A stretch of 64,000 nucleotides of DNA. Source: Arthrobacter sp. C9C5. GTDB lineage: Bacteria; Actinomycetota; Actinomycetes; Actinomycetales; Micrococcaceae. The stretch is taken from contig NZ_JABFMX010000012.1 of assembly GCF_013359735.1 (NCBI RefSeq), forward strand, positions 62,001 through 126,000, in the 5' to 3' direction. Below the pieces are notes generated by a model. The model did not search any database and was not told where the DNA came from. It was given only the letters and a program-made list of their open reading frames with translations. The position numbers and the translations under genes are program-made. This document shows positions 16,998-24,023 of this stretch, piece by piece (position 1 is the stretch's first letter; each line of letters starts with the position of its first letter).

Positions 16998-17711
16998 TCA
17001 GGGGGATGGCGCCCGGTGGGCGAGGTAGGCATCGAGGGTGGCGGCGCGGTGCGCGCGGGCCGCGCGTTCGACGTCGTCCGCCGGGGCGCCCGCCTCCAGC
17101 AGCCGGAGCAGTGACTCGTGTTCCTCGACCGACTGGCGGGCGCGGCCGGGCACGTAGCTGAAGGTGGAGGAGCGCAGCGCCTGCAGCCGGTTCCAGCCGC
17201 GGTGCACTAGGTCGAGGATGTGCGGGTTGGGGCAGTGCTCGAACAAGACGCTGTGGAAGTCCCGGTTCAGGCTGGTGAAGCGCACCGGGTCGAAGTTCGC
17301 CAGGCACTCGCGCATCAGTTCGTTCACCGCGCGGGCCCGGGCGATGTCCGCGGCGGAGATCAGCGGTGCGGACAACGCCGTCGCGGCGCCTTCGACGATC
17401 CCCAGGGTCTGCATTGTGTAGAGGTATTCGGTGGGATCGATGCCGGCCACGGTGGCGCCGACATTGCGTTCGAACACCACGAGGTTTTCCGCCTCGAGCC
17501 GCCGGATGGCTTCGCGGACCGGGACGACGCTGAAGCCCAGCTCCTCGGCGATCTTGGCCAGCACCAGCCGGTAGCCGGGGGAGTACTCGCCGCTGAGGAT
17601 GCTGGCCTTGACCGCCGCGTACGCCTGCTCCGACTTGCTCGAGGTGGCGCCAGCCGGGCCAGCCGTGCCAGCCGGGCCAGCCGTGCCAGCCGTGCTCACG
17701 GTGCTGGTCAT
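16998..17711 (-). CDS. GntR family regulator (FadR/FCD type)
   Basis: DNA-binding regulator of 237 residues. A winged helix at about residues 25-90 contains AYAAVKASILSGEYSPG and VPVREAIRRLEAENLV. An all-helical FCD ligand domain follows, with His and Asp residues of the metal site (NRDFHSVLFEHCPN). The N-terminal 25 residues are a Thr/Ala/Gly/Pro run encoded by a 9-base tandem repeat. The ATG at 17711 overlaps the stop of the FAH-RraA gene. An upstream extension of 17 codons is merely the antisense-free tail of that gene. It probably represses the cluster through the palindrome at 19225. Confidence 0.88.
   Translation of the reverse strand: MTSTVSTAGTAGPAGTAGPAGATSSKSEQAYAAVKASILSGEYSPGYRLVLAKIAEELGFSVVPVREAIRRLEAENLVVFERNVGATVAGIDPTEYLYTMQTLGIVEGAATALSAPLISAADIARARAVNELMRECLANFDPVRFTSLNRDFHSVLFEHCPNPHILDLVHRGWNRLQALRSSTFSYVPGRARQSVEEHESLLRLLEAGAPADDVERAARAHRAATLDAYLAHRAPSP
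17649..17693. repeat. Five-copy 9-bp tandem repeat in the GntR N-terminus
   Basis: Five adjacent units of GCCAGCCGK run without interruption and encode an Ala-Gly-Pro/Thr-rich leader to the GntR protein. Copy number is likely variable between strains. Confidence 0.85.
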
Positions 17712-19201
17712 GGCTGGGACGGTCCGCGGTCCGCGGCCCACGCCTGGTATTTTTCCTGCCACTGCGCGTTCATCGGGTACAGGCCGTCCACGCTGTGCCC
17801 GGCGGCGACCATCTCGGCGATGAACGTCTCCTCGGCCTCCTGGACCAGGGCGTCGTCGGCCACTTCCTCGGCGAGTGCCGGCGGGATCACAAGGATGCCG
17901 TCCGCGTCACCCACGATGATGTCCCCGGGCTGCACCGTGGCGCCGCCGCAGGAAATGGTGAGGTCCACGTCCCACGGGATGTGACGCCGGCCCAGGACGG
18001 CGGGGTGCGCGTTCGCGAAGAACGTGGGCATGTCCAGGGCGCCGACGGCGGTGACGTCGCGGACGCCGCCGTCGGTGATGACGGCCACGGCACCGTTGAC
18101 CTGGGCGCGCAGGGCCAGGATGTCCCCGACCGTCCCGGTGCCCTTTTCGCCGCGGGCCTCCATGACGAGGATCTCGCCTTCCCGGAGCGAGTCGATGGCG
18201 CGTTTCTGGGCGTTGAAGCCGCCGCCGTGGCTCTTGAACAGGTCCTCGCGGTTGGGCACGTAGCGCAGGGTCCGGGCCACCCCGACGACGGTGCGGTCCG
18301 GCCGGGTCGAATGCAGGCCGTCGATGCTGACGTTGTTCAGCCCGCGCTTGCGCAGTTGGGAGCTCAGGGTTGCGGTGGCGACGGACTCGAGCTTGGCCTT
18401 CAGCTCGGGGGTCAGCGCACTCTTCGGTGCAGTCGGTGCGGCCGCTGCGGCCGGTTCGGCGGCCGCCGCCGGCGTGCCGTACGCCTCGGCGCGCTGGGCC
18501 TCGTCGCTGCGCGGCTGCGCGCCGTAGCCGGCGAGCGGCACGGTGCCCTGGACCGCCGTCGTCGTCAGCCGGCCGGTGGTGAGACCCGACGCCGGGGCGT
18601 CCACCTCGACCTCCATCACGTCGCCCGGCTGGGCCACGGAGGCGCCGGCGGGCGTCCCGGTCAGGATGATGTCGCCCGGTTCCAGGGTGAGGAGCTGGGA
18701 GAGGTCCGCGACGAGCCGGGCGAAGGGGAACAGCAGCGTGCCGGTGCTGTCCTCCTGCACCAGTTCGCCGTTGAGCCAGGTGCGGACGCGGAGGGCCGCC
18801 GGGTCGACCTCGGCGGCCGGGAGGAGGCCCGGCCCCACGGGGGTGAAGCCGTCCCCGCCCTTGGAACGCAGGTTGGAGCCCTTGTCCGCATAGCGCAGGT
18901 CGTAGACGCCGAGGTCGTTGGAGGCGGTGACGAAGCCGACGTGGCGCCAGGCTTCGTCCGGGGAAACGCGGCGGGCCCGGCTGCCGATCACCAGCGCCAC
19001 CTCGCCCTCAAAGGCCAGGAGTTCGCAGCCGGCGGGGCGTTCGACCGTGCCGCCGGAGAGGCTCAGCGAGGAGGACGGCTTCAGGAAGTAGGAGGGCTGC
19101 TCCGGGGTGCGCCCGCGCTGGGCGGCGCGGCTGGGGTAGTTGATGTGCACCGCGATGACCTTGCCGGCGGCGGCCAGGGCGTCCTGCGAAAGCTGCTCCA
19201 T
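17708..19201 (-). CDS. Fused fumarylacetoacetate hydrolase-family isomerase/decarboxylase and RraA-like aldolase
   Basis: A two-domain protein of 497 residues. Residues about 1-225 are an FAH domain like HpaG, with the metal ligands in LAFEGEVALVIG and SNDLGVYDLRY and the closing TGTPAG motif. An Ala/Pro linker covers 226-262. Residues about 263-475 are an RraA/HMG-CHA aldolase-type domain with ITDGGVRDV and ANAHPAVLGRRH. HpaG carries out decarboxylation and isomerisation after HpaE. RraA-type enzymes cleave or decarboxylate oxoacids using Mg and the Arg-Asp pair seen here. GAGGAG precedes the ATG. It is the first gene of the unit and overlaps the GntR gene. Confidence 0.88.
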   Translation of the reverse strand: MEQLSQDALAAAGKVIAVHINYPSRAAQRGRTPEQPSYFLKPSSSLSLSGGTVERPAGCELLAFEGEVALVIGSRARRVSPDEAWRHVGFVTASNDLGVYDLRYADKGSNLRSKGGDGFTPVGPGLLPAAEVDPAALRVRTWLNGELVQEDSTGTLLFPFARLVADLSQLLTLEPGDIILTGTPAGASVAQPGDVMEVEVDAPASGLTTGRLTTTAVQGTVPLAGYGAQPRSDEAQRAEAYGTPAAAAEPAAAAAPTAPKSALTPELKAKLESVATATLSSQLRKRGLNNVSIDGLHSTRPDRTVVGVARTLRYVPNREDLFKSHGGGFNAQKRAIDSLREGEILVMEARGEKGTGTVGDILALRAQVNGAVAVITDGGVRDVTAVGALDMPTFFANAHPAVLGRRHIPWDVDLTISCGGATVQPGDIIVGDADGILVIPPALAEEVADDALVQEAEETFIAEMVAAGHSVDGLYPMNAQWQEKYQAWAADRGPSQP

Positions 19202-19224
19202 CGCATCTCCTCATTGAGTATGAA

Positions 19225-19236
19225 ATCGTATACGAT
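19225..19236. promoter_or_regulatory. Perfect palindrome, probable GntR operator
   Basis: ATCGTATACGAT is a perfect 12-bp palindrome 24 bases upstream of the FAH-RraA start. FadR-type GntR proteins bind sites with a central GTATAC-like core. It overlaps candidate -10 sequences on the minus strand, so repression by the cluster's own GntR is likely. Confidence 0.6.
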
Positions 19237-19289
19237 ACAAAACTGCCCGAACCGGGGCGGCTTGTCAAGGGAAGGACCCCGGCCGGACC

Positions 19290-20006
19290 TCAGGCCAGCT
19301 GCGCCTCGATGCGGGCGGCGCTCGCCGACAGGGCGGCCGCAACCTCCTCCGGGTCCTGTGCGGCGCGGATGTAGACCACCGCCAGGGCGGCGGGGCGCCC
19401 GCCGGGGACCCTAACCGGCACGGCCAGCGAGGAGACGCCGGGAATGACCTCGTCATGGCTGGCCGCGAAGCCGCGGCGGCGCGCCTCGGCTGCCTCCGGC
19501 CGGTAGGGGATGCCGGGGGCGAGGTGGTGCCATTCCTGCTCCGAAAGCGCGGACTGGATCGCGATGCCGGGCGCGCCGGCACTGACCGGGTGTCGGGAGC
19601 CCGGGTGCTGGACCACGGCCGCCCCCGTGTGGCGCGGATCGACGGTGACGAGGGTGACGCAGTCCTCGCGGTCCCAGACGGCCACGAAGGCGCTCATGGT
19701 CAGGGCGTTGGCCAGCTGGGTGAGCTCAGGCAGCGCGGCGGTCTGCAGATTGCGGGCCACGCCCCGGGCGAGGACGGCCAGGCCCGGGCCGGGCTGGACC
19801 CTGCCGGCGTCGTCCCGGACCAGCAGCGAGTGGTCCTCGAGGGTGCGCAGGATGCGGTAGGCGACCGAGCGGTGGACGCCCATGGCGTCGGCGAGTTCGG
19901 CGATGGTGAGCGGCTCCGGGGCGTCGGCCAGGATCTCGAGGGCCCGGATGCCCCGGGACAGCGTCTGGGACGGCGGGGCCTGGGTGCTGCCGGCATTCGG
20001 GGTCAT
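19290..20006 (-). CDS. IclR family regulator
   Basis: A 238-residue regulator. An N-terminal winged helix (LTIAELADAMGVHRSVAYRI, residues ~35-55) is followed by an effector domain ending in FAASHDEVIPGVSSLAVPV, the usual IclR signature region. IclR proteins commonly control aromatic-acid pathways (PcaR, PobR, HmgR types). It lies between the catabolic genes and a divergent MHS transporter, with two tandem palindromes in the gap. The frame also offers an ATG at 20015. The ATG at 20006, 7 bases after TAGGAT, fits a leaderless start better. Confidence 0.9.
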   Translation of the reverse strand: MTPNAGSTQAPPSQTLSRGIRALEILADAPEPLTIAELADAMGVHRSVAYRILRTLEDHSLLVRDDAGRVQPGPGLAVLARGVARNLQTAALPELTQLANALTMSAFVAVWDREDCVTLVTVDPRHTGAAVVQHPGSRHPVSAGAPGIAIQSALSEQEWHHLAPGIPYRPEAAEARRRGFAASHDEVIPGVSSLAVPVRVPGGRPAALAVVYIRAAQDPEEVAAALSASAARIEAQLA

Positions 20007-20013
20007 GGAGTCC

Positions 20014-20019
20014 ATCCTA
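20014..20019 (-). promoter_or_regulatory. -10 box (TAGGAT) for leaderless iclR-type gene
   Basis: On the minus strand TAGGAT plus 7 bases leads to the ATG at 20006. The competing ATG at 20015 lies inside the box. Confidence 0.45.
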
Positions 20020-20076
20020 GGTCGGGTGGGAGAGTCTTGTGTTCCGGCTCACAGTGCAGTAGCGTTCTGGCACGAC

Positions 20077-20111
20077 GTTCTATATAAGAACGGTGTGTTC
20101 GATTATAGAAC
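20077..20111. promoter_or_regulatory. Two tandem IclR-type palindromic boxes
   Basis: GTTCTATATAAGAAC (20077-20091) and GTTCGATTATAGAAC (20097-20111) are two 15-bp palindromes sharing the arms GTTC/GAAC. They are centred 20 bp (two helical turns) apart, the layout used by tetrameric IclR proteins. They sit about 60 bp upstream of the IclR promoter and 210 bp upstream of the divergent transporter. Confidence 0.65.
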
Positions 20112-20201
20112 TCTTAGTGAGAGCCAACAAGGGCCCCGGCCTGCCGGCATTTCCCGGGCGGGGCAACCCCTTCGGACACGCACCGGATGCAATGTGTGCT
20201 T

Positions 20202-20253
20202 TATCACAGTTTCCGTAGTAGTATCACAGTTACTAACTGACCGTTCGATCAGT
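20202..20253. promoter_or_regulatory. Direct repeats and palindrome upstream of the MHS transporter
   Basis: TATCACAGTT occurs at 20202-20211 and 20222-20231, exactly 20 bp apart. Just after comes the palindrome ACTGACCGTTCGATCAGT (20236-20253), whose ACTGACCG-like arms resemble operators of TetR proteins such as PaaR of phenylacetate catabolism. The rest of the 318-bp gap between the IclR gene and the transporter shows no further feature to me. Confidence 0.45.
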
Positions 20254-20324
20254 AATTCACGAGGCATTAGTTTTCACTTCGCACCCACCCGGGCAGTACC
20301 TCTGCCCCCAGCAACGGAGTTCCA

Positions 20325-21659
20325 ATGACCGCAACTTCAACCGTCGATTCAGAGGCGGGCCCCAGCAGCAAACATGAGGAACGCAAGGTCCTCGCCGGGA
20401 CGCTGGTCGGTACCACTATCGAGTGGTACGACTTCTTCATCTTCGCCCAGTTGACAGCAACGCTGCTGTCCCCGCTCTTCCTCGCGCCCCTGAACGCCTC
20501 CAACCCGGGCCTGGCGCAGATCCTGTCCTTCGCCCTGATCGGCATCAGCTTCCTGTTCCGCCCGCTGGGCGCCATCGTTGCGGGCCACCTTGGCGACCGC
20601 CTGGGCCGCAAGGCCATGCTCGTCTTCACCCTCGTGATGATGGGCGCCGCAACGGCACTGATCGGCATGCTGCCGACCTACGCCCAGATCGGCGTCTGGG
20701 CCCCGATCCTCCTGATCCTGCTCCGCATCATCCAGGGCTTCTCCGCCGGCGGTGAATGGGGCGGCGCTGCCCTGATGGCCGTCGAGCACGCACCGATGAG
20801 CAAGCGCGGCCTGTTCGGCGCCTACCCGCAGATCGGCGTCCCGGTGGGCATGATCCTCGCCACCGGCCTGCTCTTCTTCCTCAACACGTCCATGTCCAAG
20901 GAAGACTTCGGCACCTGGGGCTGGCGGGTGCCGTTCCTGCTCTCGATCGTCCTGATCGTGGTCGGTTACCTCATCCGCCGCGCCGTGGCGGAGAGCCCGG
21001 TCTTCAAGGAAATGCAGGAGCGCAAGGAAGAAAGCAAGGCGCCCCTGGGCGAGCTGATCCGCAAGCACAAGAAGGCTGTCCTCTACTCGACGATGATCTT
21101 CATCGGCAACAACGCTGCCGGCTACCTGCTGATCGCCTTCTTCATCTCCTACGCCACCAAGACGCTGAAGATGCCTACCCCGCAGATCCTGCTGGCCACC
21201 ACGTTGGCATCCTTCGGCTGGCTCATCTTCACCCTGGTCGGCGGCTGGCTCTCGGACAAGATCGGCCGCGTCAAGACCTTCCTGATCGGCTACGGGATCG
21301 TCTTTGCCTGGATGATCCCGATGTTCGCCCTGATCGACACCAAGGACATCGTTCTCTACGGCACGGCGCTGTTCGTCCTGACCATCGGCCTGGGCCTGTC
21401 CTACGGCCCGATGTCCGCGATGTACGCCGAGATGTTCCCGGCGAATGTCCGCTACTCGGGCATCTCCATCGGGTACGCCTTCGGCGCCATCCTGGGCGGC
21501 GCCTTCGCGGCGACTATTGCCGAGGCCCTGCTGCAGGGCACGCACTGGACCGGCTCCATCGGCATCTACATTATGATCCTCTGCGTCATCTCCGCCGTCG
21601 GCGTCATCCTGGCCAAGGAAACCCGCGGCCGTCCGCTGGGCGTCAGCCGCCACCACTAG
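20325..21659 (+). CDS. MHS-family MFS metabolite:proton symporter
   Basis: A 444-residue, twelve-span carrier of the metabolite:H+ symporter group (ShiA/ProP/KgtP relatives). Signatures are GTTIEWYDFFIF at the first helix, GHLGDRLGRKAML after helix two, and RIIQGFSAGGEWGGAALMAVE in helix four. It imports an organic acid. Given its place next to the HPA cluster and its IclR gene, 4-hydroxyphenylacetate or a related aromatic acid is the likely cargo, but this is inferred. ACGGAG lies 5 bases before the ATG. A perfect 52-bp palindromic terminator follows the stop. Confidence 0.9.
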   Translation: MTATSTVDSEAGPSSKHEERKVLAGTLVGTTIEWYDFFIFAQLTATLLSPLFLAPLNASNPGLAQILSFALIGISFLFRPLGAIVAGHLGDRLGRKAMLVFTLVMMGAATALIGMLPTYAQIGVWAPILLILLRIIQGFSAGGEWGGAALMAVEHAPMSKRGLFGAYPQIGVPVGMILATGLLFFLNTSMSKEDFGTWGWRVPFLLSIVLIVVGYLIRRAVAESPVFKEMQERKEESKAPLGELIRKHKKAVLYSTMIFIGNNAAGYLLIAFFISYATKTLKMPTPQILLATTLASFGWLIFTLVGGWLSDKIGRVKTFLIGYGIVFAWMIPMFALIDTKDIVLYGTALFVLTIGLGLSYGPMSAMYAEMFPANVRYSGISIGYAFGAILGGAFAATIAEALLQGTHWTGSIGIYIMILCVISAVGVILAKETRGRPLGVSRHH

Positions 21660-21680
21660 GCTGCGGACCCGGTAGGGAAA

Positions 21681-21732
21681 GCACAACACAAGAGAGGCAC
21701 GGACCGCGGTCCGTGCCTCTCTTGTGTTGTGC
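21681..21732. terminator. Perfect 52-bp palindrome, bidirectional terminator
   Basis: Two 26-base arms (21681-21706 and 21707-21732) are exact reverse complements with no loop base between them. It lies between the convergent MHS transporter and alpha/beta hydrolase genes. Confidence 0.85.
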
Positions 21733-21756
21733 TGCGTTGCTGAGCAGCCCTGCCGC

Positions 21757-22584
21757 TTAGACGCCCAGGAAGCTGATGGCACCCTGCTTGAAGGCCCGGC
21801 TCGTCACGGCGTTCGTGTGGTTCCGCGCCGGCAGGATGAGCTGTTCCACCATCGCCCCGGCCTTGGCGCCGAGAGCGGCGAGCTCGGGCATGGACGCGGC
21901 CCGTTCGTCCTTCTCGCCGGCCACCAGCAGCACCGGCATCTGCGGGACCGCCTCGGCGGGGTCGAACGGCTCGTCCTTGATCGCCTCGATCAGGGACAGC
22001 AGGGCAAAGATATTGTTGCTGGGCAGCAGTTGCGCCATCTTCAGCAGCCCGGCAGTGGACGCGTCCGCGATCGGCGTTCCGTCCGCCAGGTAGCGCTGCG
22101 CGGCGACCAGGTCGAACTCCGCCAGCGGGTCTGCCACGTTGGGCCCGCCCAGCACCAGCCGGTGGACCAGCTCGTGCTGCGTGGCGCCGAATTCCCAGGC
22201 CAGCCGGGACCCCAGCGAGTAGCCGATCACGTCCAGGCCGCTGGCCGGATCGCCGTCGCGCAGCGGACGTGCGCCGGCGTCGAACGCGATCTGCAGCAGA
22301 TCCGCGCGGATCCGGCTGGGGGAGTAGGAATCCCGGTCCTCCGGGGCGCCGCTGCGGCCGTGGCCGGGCAGGTCCACGGTGATGACGCGGCGGCCGGCCT
22401 CGGTGAGGGCCGCAATCCAGCCGGTGTCCTCCCAGTTGAGCTTGGAGGAGGAGGAGAAGCCGTGCAGCAGCAGGACCGGACGCAGCCCGGCGTCGTCCTT
22501 CGGATCATGCACCCCGACGTAAAGCTGGGGGTCGGTGCCCTCGACCGTGTGGGAATGCTGCTCGCCGGTGTGCCTGCCGCTCAT
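21757..22584 (-). CDS. Alpha/beta hydrolase of the 2-oxoacid dehydrogenase operon
   Basis: An alpha/beta-hydrolase-fold protein, 275 residues. The oxyanion HGFSSSS lies near residue 40, the nucleophile elbow GYSLGS near 115, the Asp in VAGEKDERA and the His in LPARNHTNAV, so the Ser-Asp-His triad looks complete. It is the last gene of the E1-alpha/E1-beta/lipoyl operon and starts 4 bases after the lipoyl gene (GAGGA at good spacing favours the ATG at 22584). Acetoin dehydrogenase E2 (AcoC) is a lipoyl domain fused to this same fold. I infer this is the detached C-terminal half, perhaps an acyl-transferring or thioesterase activity. Confidence 0.82.
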   Translation of the reverse strand: MSGRHTGEQHSHTVEGTDPQLYVGVHDPKDDAGLRPVLLLHGFSSSSKLNWEDTGWIAALTEAGRRVITVDLPGHGRSGAPEDRDSYSPSRIRADLLQIAFDAGARPLRDGDPASGLDVIGYSLGSRLAWEFGATQHELVHRLVLGGPNVADPLAEFDLVAAQRYLADGTPIADASTAGLLKMAQLLPSNNIFALLSLIEAIKDEPFDPAEAVPQMPVLLVAGEKDERAASMPELAALGAKAGAMVEQLILPARNHTNAVTSRAFKQGAISFLGV

Positions 22585-22588
22585 GGTG

Positions 22589-22918
22589 TCAGTCCTCATC
22601 AAGTACGGCGCTCAGGCGGACCCGGCGCTTCGGTGCCTCTTCCTTCGGGACCGTGCCCACGATGCCGGCGGTGTTGTCCGGAACCTCGAACTCGATCAGG
22701 GGCTCGCCGACGTTGATCTTGTCGCCGGGCCCGCCGTAGATACGCACTACCTTACCTGCCTGCGGGCTGGGCAATTCGACGGCCGACTTGGTGGTTTCTA
22801 CCTCCACGAGCGGCTGGTTCCGCTCCACCTGCTCGCCCGGTGAGACCAGCCATTCCAGCACGGTCGCCTCGATCAGGCCCTCGCCAAGATCCGGCAGCGG
22901 GAAGGAAATTTCAGCCAC
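22589..22918 (-). CDS. Stand-alone lipoyl-domain protein (truncated E2)
   Basis: A single lipoyl domain of 109 residues: FPLPDLGEGLIEATVLEWLV at the start and the lipoylation site in VEVETTKSAVELPSP near residue 44. The E1-binding domain and the 230-residue acyltransferase core of a normal E2 are both absent, and no frame nearby contains them. The GTG at 22918 overlaps the E1-beta stop by 8 bases. The frame continues upstream inside the E1-beta gene but reads as noise there. It probably carries the acyl or hydroxyalkyl group from E1. What accepts it is open. Confidence 0.85.
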   Translation of the reverse strand: MAEISFPLPDLGEGLIEATVLEWLVSPGEQVERNQPLVEVETTKSAVELPSPQAGKVVRIYGGPGDKINVGEPLIEFEVPDNTAGIVGTVPKEEAPKRRVRLSAVLDED

Positions 22919-24023
22919 GTTTGTACTCCAATACTCGCTGGATGCCAAAGAGGATCCGGTCAATGTTCGGGATGTATTCATCTTCGAGGTCACCGGAGGG
23001 GTACGGGACGTCGAAGCCGGTCACGCGCTCCACCGGCGCCTTGAGCGTGTCGAAGCAGCTTTGCGTGATCAGCTGCGCCACCTCGGCGCCCAGCCCGGAG
23101 GTCAGCGGTGCCTCATGGACGACGACGGCGCGGCGCGTCTTGCGCACGGAAGCGGCCAGCGCCGCGGTGTCGATCGGCTTGAGCCAGCGCAGGTCCAGGA
23201 CCTCGATCTCGATCCCGTCCTCGGCGGCGAGCTCGGCCACCTGGAGGCAGCGGGCCACCATGGCGCCCCAGGCCACGAGCGTCAGGTGCCTGCCCTCGCG
23301 CATGACCTTGGCGCCCTCGGGCGCGCCGCCGGAGGGATCGGCATTGCCGGGATCGACCTCGCCCTTCTGCCAGTACCGGGACTTCGGCTCCATGAAGATC
23401 ACCGGGTCCGGCCGCGTGGCGGCGTACTTGAGCAGGTGGTACGCCTCGTGCGGGTTCGACGGCGAGACCACCTTGAGCCCGGGCACGTGGGCGAAGAGCG
23501 CCTCGAGGCTTTCGCCGTGGTGTTCGGGGGCCCGGATGCCGCCGAAGCTGGGCACGCGGAGCGTGATCGGCATCGGCATGGTGCCGCGGCTGCGGTAATT
23601 CATCCGGGCGATCTGGCAGACGATCTGGTTGATGGCAGGGTAGGCGAAGCCGTCGAACTGGACCTCGGGGATGGGGTGGAAGCCGGCCATCGCCAGGCCC
23701 ACGGACATGCCGAGGATGCCGGACTCCGCCAGCGGGGTGTCGAAGACCCGCTGCGTGCCGTGCTTGGCCTGCAGTCCGTCGGTGATCCGGAAGACGCCGC
23801 CGAGCCGGCCGCAGTCCTCGCCAAAGATCACAGCCTTGGGGTTTTCCGCGAGCACCTCGTCGAGGGCGCGGTTGAGCGCCTGCTGCATGGACATCACCGT
23901 GGTGGCCGGGCTTTCTGCGTTCTTGGCAGTGCCCTTGACAGTGCTGTCGGCAGTGCTGTCGGCAGTGCTGTCGGCAGTGCTGTCGCCTTCGGCGTCCACG
24001 CCTTCAAGGATCGAGTTAGACAT
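22911..24023 (-). CDS. 2-oxoacid dehydrogenase E1 beta subunit
   Basis: Transketolase-like beta subunit of a thiamine-diphosphate 2-oxoacid dehydrogenase, 370 residues. It has GEDCGRLGGVFRIT, FDTPLAESGILGMSVGLAM, and the C-terminal lobe with HEAPLTSGLGAEVAQLI. It resembles branched-chain or acetoin-type E1-beta rather than the single-chain AceE of actinobacteria. Residues about 14-29 are four copies of Asp-Ser-Thr-Ala/Val encoded by a 12-base tandem repeat. The ATG at 24023 overlaps the E1-alpha stop by 8 bases, and upstream frame extension is non-coding. Confidence 0.9.
   Translation of the reverse strand: MSNSILEGVDAEGDSTADSTADSTADSTVKGTAKNAESPATTVMSMQQALNRALDEVLAENPKAVIFGEDCGRLGGVFRITDGLQAKHGTQRVFDTPLAESGILGMSVGLAMAGFHPIPEVQFDGFAYPAINQIVCQIARMNYRSRGTMPMPITLRVPSFGGIRAPEHHGESLEALFAHVPGLKVVSPSNPHEAYHLLKYAATRPDPVIFMEPKSRYWQKGEVDPGNADPSGGAPEGAKVMREGRHLTLVAWGAMVARCLQVAELAAEDGIEIEVLDLRWLKPIDTAALAASVRKTRRAVVVHEAPLTSGLGAEVAQLITQSCFDTLKAPVERVTGFDVPYPSGDLEDEYIPNIDRILFGIQRVLEYKRG
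23939..23986. repeat. Four-copy 12-bp tandem repeat in E1-beta gene
   Basis: Four adjacent units of CAGTGCTGTCGG (last base differs in the fourth) encode a DSTA repeat in the N-terminal tail of E1-beta. The unit length keeps frame, so copy-number change would be tolerated. Confidence 0.85.
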
